A stretch of DNA of 14,753 nucleotides from Chitinophagaceae bacterium UBA2467 (lineage in GTDB: Bacteria > Bacteroidota > Bacteroidia > Chitinophagales > Chitinophagaceae). This document shows positions 1-6,455 of the stretch, piece by piece. The notes under the pieces were generated by a model that had not been told where the DNA came from, ran no database searches, and was given only the letters and a program-made list of their open reading frames with translations. Each line of letters starts with the position of its first letter. Position 1 is the first letter of the stretch. A program made the translations under genes and the position numbers. Location: NCBI GenBank assembly GCA_002342205.1, contig DDPN01000142.1, positions 7,125 through 21,877 on the forward strand, written 5' to 3'.

Positions 1-660
1 ACGGATAGAGGATGGAAGCGCATCAATTCCCATGCCCAATTCAGTATTGGGTTTTGGAACCTGAAATAAACTATGTTCATTCACAACAGTGTACCAATCG
101 CCACCTAGTCTGGCCACAAGTGGAAGTTTGTGCGGATCCATTTTGTGATCCTTATCGAGCAGGGAGTCGTCGATATGCATGCAAAGCACTTCGCAAATCA
201 CCAAATTACCTGCTCCGCCTCCGGTACCAAGTGGTTTTACTTCGTTGACCTTACACTCCAATTGAATTTTGCTCTCTTTTACAAGCGGGGGTTTTATACG
301 AGAGGCTTTTACGGGCGTAAATCCTGCTTTCTCAAATTCATTTACTTGTTTTGGAAATTCACAACTGGCCAACGATTGCTGTTGCACCATGTCTAGCGTA
401 ACGATATTGATTGCAACTTCTGGCACTTCTAATACATTTTCCAGCGTATGCTTTGTGCTATTATCACGTACGCGTCGGGCGGGCGAAAAAATAACGATGG
501 GAGGATTGGCAGAAAAAACATTGAAAAAACTAAAGGGACTTAGATTAACGGCACCTGTATTGTCAATGGTAGAGGCAAAACAAATAGGTCTGGGCGCCAC
601 TGCATTTTGCAGATAATACTGGCGCTCTCCTGGGCTAAGTGTCGAAAAATCTAAAATCAT
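1..660 (-). CDS. flavin reductase-like domain protein, 3' part cut off
   Basis: The frame opens at the ATG at 660 and stays open for 220 codons to the window edge, so the C-terminus is missing. The protein begins MILDFSTLSPGERQYYLQNAVAPRPICFAST and has the flavin-reductase-like FMN-binding pattern: an early APRPI segment, then NLSPFSFFNVFSANPP, then FSPARRVRDN with the TKHTLEN helix. Members of this family bind FMN or FAD, and some supply reduced flavin to oxygenases. The start lies 6 bases after the stop of the fumarylacetoacetase-like gene, so the two are almost certainly one operon. That suggests a role in aromatic-ring catabolism, but the substrate cannot be read from the sequence. No Shine-Dalgarno sequence is visible. 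The family call is secure; the pathway role is inferred from the neighbour. Confidence 0.85.
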   Translation of the reverse strand, partial: MILDFSTLSPGERQYYLQNAVAPRPICFASTIDNTGAVNLSPFSFFNVFSANPPIVIFSPARRVRDNSTKHTLENVLEVPEVAINIVTLDMVQQQSLASCEFPKQVNEFEKAGFTPVKASRIKPPLVKESKIQLECKVNEVKPLGTGGGAGNLVICEVLCMHIDDSLLDKDHKMDPHKLPLVARLGGDWYTVVNEHSLFQVPKPNTELGMGIDALPSSIR

Positions 661-666
661 CAGAAA

Positions 667-1677
667 CTATGCTTGTTTTTTCTGTTTTAATATGCTCCAG
701 TCGTCTTCTTCTTTTACAATCGTATTGTGTAAAATTCCTAGCTCTTCAATTTCCATTTCTATTTCATCTCCGGGTTGAAGCCATTGTTCCTGATACGATG
801 GGTTGTTTAATTTTCCAGTTCCATTCAGCTCTAGAAAACATCCTGTGCCTACGGTACCACTTCCTATTACATCACCAGGATAAAGGTCCACACCATAGGA
901 AGCTCTTTCAATAATTTCAGCAAAGGTCCAATCCATATCTCCCAAATTGCCTTCACTCACTTGTATACCATTTACTTTACAAGTCATTTTGAGATTCCAG
1001 TTTGCACCTGTGTGGTTTGGTTTTGCAGCAATTTGTTTGGGAGCAAGCTCGTCCAGTGTAATGAGCCAGGGACCGATCACAGTTGAAAAATCTTTTCCTT
1101 TAGCTGGGCCTAAATTCAATAACATCTCTTCCATCTGCAAGGTTCTTGCACTCATGTCGTTCATGATCATTAATCCACCAATATGATTATCTGCATCCTT
1201 GGCTCGAATATTGCGCCCATGTTTGCAAATGACGATGGCAGCTTCTAGCTCAAAATCTAATTTTTCAAAATGATCGGGCATGCAACGAATAGGTCCCGGA
1301 CCCTGAATGCTATGGTGATTGGTAAAATAAAAAATGGGGTACTCATCAAACTGCGGAATCATATCCACTTTTCGGTTACGTCGTGCCGCTGCTACGTGCT
1401 GACGAAATGCATACCCGTCCCTGCAAGAAGCAGGAAAAGGTACCGGAGCTAACAAGGATACTTCGTTGTACGCCTTTGCCTCATTCACACTCCTTTTTCC
1501 TTCTTTGATCAGCAATTCACCCGCCTGGGCAATGGGAAAATAATCATCCCAGTAGTTTAGAAAAAGATTCATGCTATTGGGTAAATCAGGATGTAAAACT
1601 TCCATGTCGTACACCCTCCCGTTAATCAGCACACCTAATTGTTCCCGTTCTTCTTTTAAATAACTCAGCAGTTTCAT
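667..1677 (-). CDS. fumarylacetoacetate hydrolase family protein
   Basis: A 336-residue protein of the fumarylacetoacetase (FAH) family, which hydrolyses fumarylacetoacetate to fumarate and acetoacetate, the last step of tyrosine/homogentisate breakdown. Residues 87-94 (DGYAFRQH) match the mammalian FAH segment carrying a metal-ligand Asp and the catalytic His, giving D87 and H94. E143 and E145 in DFELEAA and D174 in NDMSAR fit the remaining metal ligands, and K193/K195 lie in the conserved segment before IGPW. The C-terminal part has the usual GDVIGSGTVGTGC turn. The protein is shorter than mammalian FAH (about 420 residues) but normal for bacterial two-domain members. Its retained catalytic residues favour true FAH activity over the looser acylpyruvase-type FAH-domain proteins. 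It is first in an operon with the flavin-reductase-like gene and divergent from the hydroxylase at 1763. Confidence 0.88.
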   Translation of the reverse strand: MKLLSYLKEEREQLGVLINGRVYDMEVLHPDLPNSMNLFLNYWDDYFPIAQAGELLIKEGKRSVNEAKAYNEVSLLAPVPFPASCRDGYAFRQHVAAARRNRKVDMIPQFDEYPIFYFTNHHSIQGPGPIRCMPDHFEKLDFELEAAIVICKHGRNIRAKDADNHIGGLMIMNDMSARTLQMEEMLLNLGPAKGKDFSTVIGPWLITLDELAPKQIAAKPNHTGANWNLKMTCKVNGIQVSEGNLGDMDWTFAEIIERASYGVDLYPGDVIGSGTVGTGCFLELNGTGKLNNPSYQEQWLQPGDEIEMEIEELGILHNTIVKEEDDWSILKQKKQA

Positions 1678-1691
1678 AGTTTACACTTTCG

Positions 1692-1722
1692 CAAAACGAA
1701 GTTAGGCATGTTGGCATGACAA
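1692..1722 (-). promoter_or_regulatory. candidate promoter of the FAH / flavin reductase operon
   Basis: On the minus strand TCGTTTTG (1699-1692) differs from the Bacteroidota -7 box TAnnTTTG at one base. A TTG (1722-1720) lies 20 bases upstream, a plausible -33 element. The start codon at 1677 follows 14 bases after the -7 box. A small inverted repeat (ATGAC, 4-base spacer, GTCAT, at 1716-1729) covers the -33 element and could be an operator, though such a short repeat may be chance. Confidence 0.45.
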
Positions 1723-1750
1723 TCGTCATCGTTACCAATGAAAACCACTA

Positions 1751-1758
1751 TATCTTTG
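1751..1758 (+). promoter_or_regulatory. -7 promoter box (TATCTTTG) of the fatty acid hydroxylase gene
   Basis: An exact match to the Bacteroidota TAnnTTTG box, ending only 4 bases before the ATG at 1763. Transcription would start at or within a few bases of the start codon, so the message may be leaderless. No clear -33 TTG is seen at the expected distance. Confidence 0.7.
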
Positions 1759-1762
1759 CGGC

Positions 1763-2431
1763 ATGGAATTCGAAAAAATACACAATAAAGGACAGGCCCG
1801 GTTATTTAAAAGTGATTTTCTCGAAGCATTGACTAAATCACATCCATTAGTGATTTGGGGAATGTATATCCCGGTGATGGCTTTTTTGGTAATGCGGGCT
1901 GCAGAGCGGTATCATTTTACATCGCTAACTATTACGCTGGTTTTTTTAGGAGGGATGTTGTTTTGGTCACTCTTTGAGTATTTCGCTCATCGATTTTTAT
2001 TTCACTGGGTCCCTAAAACGCCTCGCTCTGTAAAATTTGTTTACACCCTACATGGGAATCACCATCACTATCCAAGAGACCGGCAGCGTCTTTTTATGCC
2101 CCCTCTTCCTAGTTTACTCATTGCTTCTACCTTATTTTTTTTGATGCTACTGGTGATGGGCAATTATGTGTATATGTTCTTCCCCGGATTTATGTTGGGT
2201 TATTTACTCTACGGGTCCATGCATTATGCAATCCATGCTTGGAATCCTCCTTTTAAATGGATGAAACCACTTTGGCGTAATCATCATTTGCATCATTACA
2301 AAAGCGAGCATCAAGGATTTGGAGTTAGTTCCACCCTATGGGATCACGTATTTGGTACTATGTTCGATCTTCAAAATGAAAAAGAAGACAAGGAAAAAGT
2401 AAGATCACTCATGTTTGAGAAAAAGAGTTGA
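1763..2431 (+). CDS. fatty acid hydroxylase / sterol desaturase family membrane protein
   Basis: A 222-residue integral membrane di-iron enzyme of the fatty acid hydroxylase superfamily. It shows the full histidine set: H76-RFLF-H81, H97-GN-H100-H101-H102, H154-YAI-H158, and H174-H175-L-H177-H178 with H183 and D194-H195. Hydrophobic stretches at about 29-46, 55-72 and 118-150 fit the membrane helices that hold the histidines at the cytoplasmic face. The histidine spacing and small size resemble fatty acid 2-hydroxylases, which add a hydroxyl next to the carboxyl carbon of fatty acids or of the acyl chain of sphingolipids. Carotenoid hydroxylases are a related alternative, and the substrate cannot be settled from sequence. 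The gene is monocistronic and its last 27 bases overlap the convergent gene at 2405. The start fits the -7 box directly upstream. Confidence 0.85.
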   Translation: MEFEKIHNKGQARLFKSDFLEALTKSHPLVIWGMYIPVMAFLVMRAAERYHFTSLTITLVFLGGMLFWSLFEYFAHRFLFHWVPKTPRSVKFVYTLHGNHHHYPRDRQRLFMPPLPSLLIASTLFFLMLLVMGNYVYMFFPGFMLGYLLYGSMHYAIHAWNPPFKWMKPLWRNHHLHHYKSEHQGFGVSSTLWDHVFGTMFDLQNEKEDKEKVRSLMFEKKS

Positions 2432-3196
2432 TGCGTTTTCTTTTTCATCTACGCCCCAGCCAAATAATGCTAAATCATATTTAACCGGATCTGTTGCATC
2501 AAATTCACGAAGAGCCGCTGTTAGCTCTAGGGCCGTTTGCCAATCCGTTTGTTTTCTTTTGATTAATCTCAATTCTCTTGCCACCCGTGCTACATGTACA
2601 TCTACTGGGCAGATCAATTCTGCTGGCTTGATTTTTTTCCAAATTCCAAAATCTACTTGAGATTGATCTGCTCGGACCATCCAGCGTAGAAACATATTTA
2701 GCCGTTTACAAGTAGATCCTCGCTTAGGACTGGGTACATGTTTGCGGGTTCGCTCGGGTGCTTTAGGAAAAGAAAAAAAATAATCATGAAAGGCATTCAG
2801 TCTGTTTTCCATATTTCCTTTTCCTACTATGAACGCAGCTTCCAGCGAGTTATTTTTTTCAAAGTGTTGTTGCAAAAAGAAAATGATATAGCGAATATCA
2901 ATGGGTTGAAAGGTTCGATGCTTAAATGATGAAAAGCGATCAAGATCTTTTGGCTGGTGTTGTTGAATAAATTGAAAAGGAGAACGATCCATTCTGTCGA
3001 GCAAGTCTTGACACTTGTTGAGAATTGTAGTACGGTTCCCCCAGGCAAATAAGGCCGCAAAAAAACCTGCAATTTCAATGTCTGCAGGTTTTGTAAACAA
3101 GTGAGGGATAGAAATAGGATCGTTAGGAATGAAACTAGTACGATTGTATTGTTTTAGTTTTTGATCCAGTAATTGCTGAAGCGACAATACTTTCAT
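2405..3196 (-). CDS. TIGR02757 (DUF2400) family protein
   Basis: A 263-residue protein recognised as the TIGR02757 family, conserved in Bacteroidota and some other phyla and without an established function. Family landmarks are DPISIPHLF near residue 26, GFFAALFAWGNRTTI around 45-58, the KHVPSPKRGSTCKRLNMFLRWMVR block around 147-172, CPVDVHVARVAREL around 196-209 and the DPVKYDLALFGWGV end. The HVARVAREL and KYDLALFG segments recall helix-hairpin-helix DNA glycosylases of the endonuclease III class; that resemblance is my inference and no iron-sulfur cysteine cluster is present. It is third in a tight operon, starting 1 base after the stop of the transsulfuration enzyme, so translational coupling is likely. 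Its 3' end overlaps the convergent hydroxylase gene by 27 bases. Confidence 0.85.
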   Translation of the reverse strand: MKVLSLQQLLDQKLKQYNRTSFIPNDPISIPHLFTKPADIEIAGFFAALFAWGNRTTILNKCQDLLDRMDRSPFQFIQQHQPKDLDRFSSFKHRTFQPIDIRYIIFFLQQHFEKNNSLEAAFIVGKGNMENRLNAFHDYFFSFPKAPERTRKHVPSPKRGSTCKRLNMFLRWMVRADQSQVDFGIWKKIKPAELICPVDVHVARVARELRLIKRKQTDWQTALELTAALREFDATDPVKYDLALFGWGVDEKENASTLFLKHE

Positions 3197-3197
3197 T

Positions 3198-4352
3198 TTA
3201 TCCGATGGCTTGTGCCAGATCTTGAATCAGATCATCGGCATCTTCAATTCCAACACTTAAGCGGATTAAGGTATCAGAAAGTCCATGTTTGATACGTTCC
3301 TCCCGAGGAATTGATGCATGTGTCATGGTAGCCGGATGATTGATCAACGATTCAACACCTCCTAAACTCTCTGCCAGTGAAAAAAGACGAGTAGAGGAGA
3401 GAACTCGTTTTGTTTCTTCTACCGAATCTCCCTTTAATTCAAACGAAATCATTCCGCCAAATCCTTTCATCTGTTGTTTTGCTATGGCATGACCAGGATG
3501 ATCCATAAAACCAGGCCAGTATACTTTTTTCACTTTTGGATGATTGCGTAACCAGTTAGCTACTTTTTCTCCATTTTCACAATGCGCTTTCATGCGTAAG
3601 CCCAATGTTTTGATTCCACGTAGTACTAAAAAGCAATCCATAGGTCCGGGAACAGCCCCACTGCTTTTTTGAATAAAATGTAATTGGTCTCGAAGTCCTT
3701 CGTCCTTTACAGCCAACGCACCCTGAATTACATCGCTGTGACCTCCTAAGTATTTAGTTGCAGAATGCATCACGATGTCTGCTCCTAAGGTAAGCGGTTG
3801 TTGCAATGCAGGAGAAGCAAACGTGTTGTCAACCGCTAGTAAAATATTATTTTTTTTAGCGATTGCCGCAATCGCTGCAATATCTGACACGTTTATCAAG
3901 GGGTTGGTAGGTGTTTCCAACCAAATCAATTTTGTTTTTGGGGTAATCGCGCGTGCTACGTTTTCGGAGTCTGTTGTGTTTACAAGATGAAAAACGATAC
4001 CCATCCGCTGAAATATTTTTGTAAAAAGGCGGTAGGTACCTCCATACATATCATTGCCGCAAACCACTTCGTCGCCCGCAGATAAAAGTTTGATCACTGC
4101 ATCTGTGGCAGCTACTCCACTACTAAATGAAAGTCCATAGTTGCCTCCTTCTAATTCTGCAATGGCCTCTTCCAACGCTTTGCGTGTAGGATTTTGGCTT
4201 CTCGCATATTCAAATCCCTGGTTAACACCCGGTGCTGCTTGCACATAGGTAGAGGTTTGAAAAATGGGTGTCATGATCGCCCCTGTGGATGGATCAGGAT
4301 GTGCGCCTGCATGCACAAATCGAGTGGCGGCTTTCCAGTTTTTTTCTTTCAT
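3198..4352 (-). CDS. cystathionine gamma-synthase/gamma-lyase family PLP enzyme
   Basis: A 384-residue Cys/Met-metabolism PLP enzyme of usual family length. The Schiff-base lysine is K200 in SATKYLGGHSDV. Other landmarks are YARSQNPT (Y49 and R51, contacting the neighbouring subunit's PLP phosphate), SSGVAAT at 78-84, the ring-stacking DMYGGTYRLF segment (Y103), D175 in AVDNTFASP (pyridine nitrogen contact), SLGGVESLINHP at 329-340 and R364 in LIRLSVGIED (substrate carboxylate). These features are shared by cystathionine gamma-synthase, cystathionine gamma-lyase and O-acetylhomoserine sulfhydrylase. The length and the SLGGVESL motif favour the first two, but I cannot separate them by eye. The start overlaps the stop of the upstream hydrolase as ATGA, and the TIGR02757 gene follows after 1 base. 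Confidence 0.9.
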   Translation of the reverse strand: MKEKNWKAATRFVHAGAHPDPSTGAIMTPIFQTSTYVQAAPGVNQGFEYARSQNPTRKALEEAIAELEGGNYGLSFSSGVAATDAVIKLLSAGDEVVCGNDMYGGTYRLFTKIFQRMGIVFHLVNTTDSENVARAITPKTKLIWLETPTNPLINVSDIAAIAAIAKKNNILLAVDNTFASPALQQPLTLGADIVMHSATKYLGGHSDVIQGALAVKDEGLRDQLHFIQKSSGAVPGPMDCFLVLRGIKTLGLRMKAHCENGEKVANWLRNHPKVKKVYWPGFMDHPGHAIAKQQMKGFGGMISFELKGDSVEETKRVLSSTRLFSLAESLGGVESLINHPATMTHASIPREERIKHGLSDTLIRLSVGIEDADDLIQDLAQAIG

Positions 4353-5323
4353 TGGTGCAAAGTACGAATTGGTTGAATAAAATGAATGATCCCTTGTATG
4401 AGTAATGGGTGAACAGGAATTGTAGGATCGCTATAGGTTTTGATATTATCCGTTTTTGAGGTGGTAGACACTGATTTGAGTACATGATTCATGTCATCAA
4501 TGAAAAGCAATGTTGCAGAAGGGCGGGCATTGTGGAGAAGTTCAGCATCTTCTACTTTCACTTGAATATCTCTTTTGCCTTGCACAATCATCACCTTGCA
4601 TTTCAAGTTTTTTAGAAGGGTTGCAGGATCGTGTTTAACCCATGAAATCATATAAGGTTGTACAGAGGGTCTAAATAATGAAAACAGATATGGATTCGGT
4701 TTTTGAATCCGCTTGCCTTGGAGCAGGGTGTCCAGATATACATTGGCTAATTGCTTCAGGCTATCCGGTCCACCGCCACTTGCAATTTGTTCGCGAAGCA
4801 CTTGGTCAATTGGTCTTCCCGCACCAGCTATGCTGATGAACCCTTTTACCTTGGTTTGTGAAGCAGCTAGCATTCCAACCAGTGATCCTTCGCTATGCCC
4901 AGCAATGTATATTTTTTTATACCCCTGTTCTCGTAGCCAGTTAATCCAGGCTACTACATCATTGACACCATCCATGAATGACATCGTTTCTTCGCGCATG
5001 CCAGGGAATTGACTTTTGCCAATTCCTCTTTTGTCGTAACGAAGAGAGGCAATCCCACTTTTTACTAAGCTATCTGCCAATTGTAACAACGAGTTGTTTT
5101 TACCAGGGAGTTGTGTGCTATTCCCATTTCGATCAGTGGGTCCAGATCCTGCAATTATTAAAACCACGGGGCCTTTTTTGGTTTGACGGGGTGCAAAAAG
5201 TGTACCCGACAACTTGCCCTCTTTTACTACAATCGTATGATCCGTAGAGTCTTTACTGAATGTTTGAGCAGCTATCAAAAAAGGAGTTAGAACATACCAT
5301 AGTAAACCAATGACTCTTTTCAT
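4349..5323 (-). CDS. exported alpha/beta hydrolase
   Basis: A 324-residue alpha/beta hydrolase with an N-terminal signal peptide (basic MKR, hydrophobic core about 4-17, likely cleavage near A19-Q20), so it probably acts in the periplasm. The catalytic triad can be assigned: S144 in the nucleophile elbow GHSEG, D252 in QGKRDIQV and H280 in DDMNHVLK. The oxyanion-hole segment is IAGSGPTDRNGN (58-69), and YDKRGIGKS (96-104) is typical of dienelactone-hydrolase-like or prolyl-peptidase-like esterases. The substrate is unknown. It is first in an operon with the transsulfuration enzyme (4-base overlap) and the TIGR02757 gene. That partnership has no obvious metabolic logic and may reflect shared expression only. 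A confident -7 box was not found upstream; the spacer up to 5344 is short. Confidence 0.85.
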   Translation of the reverse strand: MKRVIGLLWYVLTPFLIAAQTFSKDSTDHTIVVKEGKLSGTLFAPRQTKKGPVVLIIAGSGPTDRNGNSTQLPGKNNSLLQLADSLVKSGIASLRYDKRGIGKSQFPGMREETMSFMDGVNDVVAWINWLREQGYKKIYIAGHSEGSLVGMLAASQTKVKGFISIAGAGRPIDQVLREQIASGGGPDSLKQLANVYLDTLLQGKRIQKPNPYLFSLFRPSVQPYMISWVKHDPATLLKNLKCKVMIVQGKRDIQVKVEDAELLHNARPSATLLFIDDMNHVLKSVSTTSKTDNIKTYSDPTIPVHPLLIQGIIHFIQPIRTLHQ

Positions 5324-5344
5324 AATACGTAGTTGTTGAATATT

Positions 5345-5352
5345 TATCTTTG
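5345..5352 (+). promoter_or_regulatory. -7 promoter box (TATCTTTG) of the deoxyhypusine synthase-like gene
   Basis: An exact TAnnTTTG match. Transcription starting a few bases downstream would give a leader of about 45-50 bases before the ATG at 5408. This box rules out the longer reading frame opening at a TTG at 5333, which would lie upstream of the transcript start. The leader contains a 7-codon ATG mini-frame (5364-5387). Confidence 0.75.
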
Positions 5353-5407
5353 CACCGCCCGCAATGTCTCACGGTATTGTGATCTGAAGGCGGATCAATT
5401 TAAACCT

Positions 5408-6382
5408 ATGAACAAAGGTCCGATTTCTAATTTTATCCAACATCATTATCGTCACTTTAATGCAGCTGCTTTGGTGGATGCCGCCAAAGGATACGAGCAA
5501 CATTTGTTGGAGGGTGGCAAAATGATGATTACGTTGGCGGGAGCAATGAGTACAGCAGAGCTGGGTGTTTCATTAGCCGAGATGATTCGCCAAGGAAAAG
5601 TAGATATTATCAGCTGTACCGGTGCAAACCTGGAAGAAGATGTGATGAATCTCGTGGCTCATTCACACTACAAGCGTATTCCTAATTACCGCGATTTAAC
5701 TCCACAAGAAGAATGGGATTTGTTAGAGAATCATTATAACCGCGTTACTGATACCTGTATCCCAGAAGAAGAAGCTTTTCGTCGCTTACAAAAACATTTG
5801 GTGAAGCAATGGAAGGATGCGGAAGCAAAAGGCGAACGTTATTTTCCTCATGAGTTTCTTTATAAGGTAGTTTTAAGCGGTGAGTTGAAACAATATTATG
5901 AGATTGATCCTGCCGATAGCTGGATTGTGGCTGCTGCGGAAAAAAATATTCCAATTGTTGTACCTGGATGGGAAGATAGCACTACAGGAAATATTTTTGC
6001 GAGCTATGTGATCAAAGGTGAATTGAAGGCAAGCACTGTGAAGAACGGGATTGAGTACATGGCTTGGTTAGCAGATTGGTATCGTCAAAATTCAGGTGGA
6101 AAAGGGGTAGGATTTTTTCAAATTGGCGGTGGTATTGCAGGTGATTTCCCTATTTGCGTTGTACCTATGATGTACCAAGATCTAGAATGGCATGATGTGC
6201 CGTTCTGGAGTTATTTCTGCCAGATCAGTGACTCTACTACTTCATATGGCTCTTACTCTGGCGCAGTGCCGAATGAAAAAATTACCTGGGGTAAATTAGA
6301 TATTAATACACCTAAGTTTATTGTTGAAAGTGATGCAACTATTGTAGCGCCTCTCATTTTTGCCTGGATATTAGGCTGGTAA
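5408..6382 (+). CDS. deoxyhypusine synthase family protein
   Basis: A 324-residue protein of the deoxyhypusine synthase (DHS) family. Eukaryotic and archaeal DHS uses NAD and spermidine to modify a lysine of eIF5A; bacteria lack eIF5A, and bacterial relatives are thought to act on free polyamines (homospermidine-synthase-like) or are unassigned. NAD-site features are visible: AGAMSTAE (44-51), TGANLEED (71-78) and the GGGIAGD loop (240-246). The catalytic lysine is K296 in ITWGK, with W294, E290 and S284 also kept. By my recalled alignment to human DHS, three polyamine-site residues differ: His288 is D246, Asp313 is Y280 and Asp316 is Y283. I chose the ATG at 5408 because the promoter box at 5345-5352 excludes the upstream TTG and the protein then begins MNKGPISNFIQHH, as I recall for Bacteroidota homologues. 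It is monocistronic, ending before the terminator at 6403. Confidence 0.88.
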   Translation: MNKGPISNFIQHHYRHFNAAALVDAAKGYEQHLLEGGKMMITLAGAMSTAELGVSLAEMIRQGKVDIISCTGANLEEDVMNLVAHSHYKRIPNYRDLTPQEEWDLLENHYNRVTDTCIPEEEAFRRLQKHLVKQWKDAEAKGERYFPHEFLYKVVLSGELKQYYEIDPADSWIVAAAEKNIPIVVPGWEDSTTGNIFASYVIKGELKASTVKNGIEYMAWLADWYRQNSGGKGVGFFQIGGGIAGDFPICVVPMMYQDLEWHDVPFWSYFCQISDSTTSYGSYSGAVPNEKITWGKLDINTPKFIVESDATIVAPLIFAWILGW

Positions 6383-6402
6383 TAAATAGCCTTATTGAGA
6401 AT

Positions 6403-6437
6403 AAAAAAAGTCCCGCTGTTGATGGCGGGACTTTTTA
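6403..6437. terminator. bidirectional rho-independent terminator
   Basis: A 12-base perfect stem (AAAAAGTCCCGC at 6405-6416 paired with GCGGGACTTTTT at 6425-6436) around an 8-base loop. It has a GC-rich core, an A-tract on one side and a T-tract on the other, so it can stop transcription in both directions. It lies between the convergent genes ending at 6382 (plus) and 6456 (minus). Confidence 0.92.
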
Positions 6438-6455
6438 TTTGTGTTCATTGCGTTA

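Noticed and set aside
269..616. A 115-codon plus-strand frame opposite the flavin reductase-like gene
   Set aside because: It is the shadow of a well-conserved minus-strand protein; the composition is not protein-like and no promoter is near.
5333..5407. Longer start (TTG at 5333) for the deoxyhypusine synthase-like gene
   Set aside because: The exact promoter box at 5345-5352 lies inside this extension, and the added residues do not fit the family's N-terminus.
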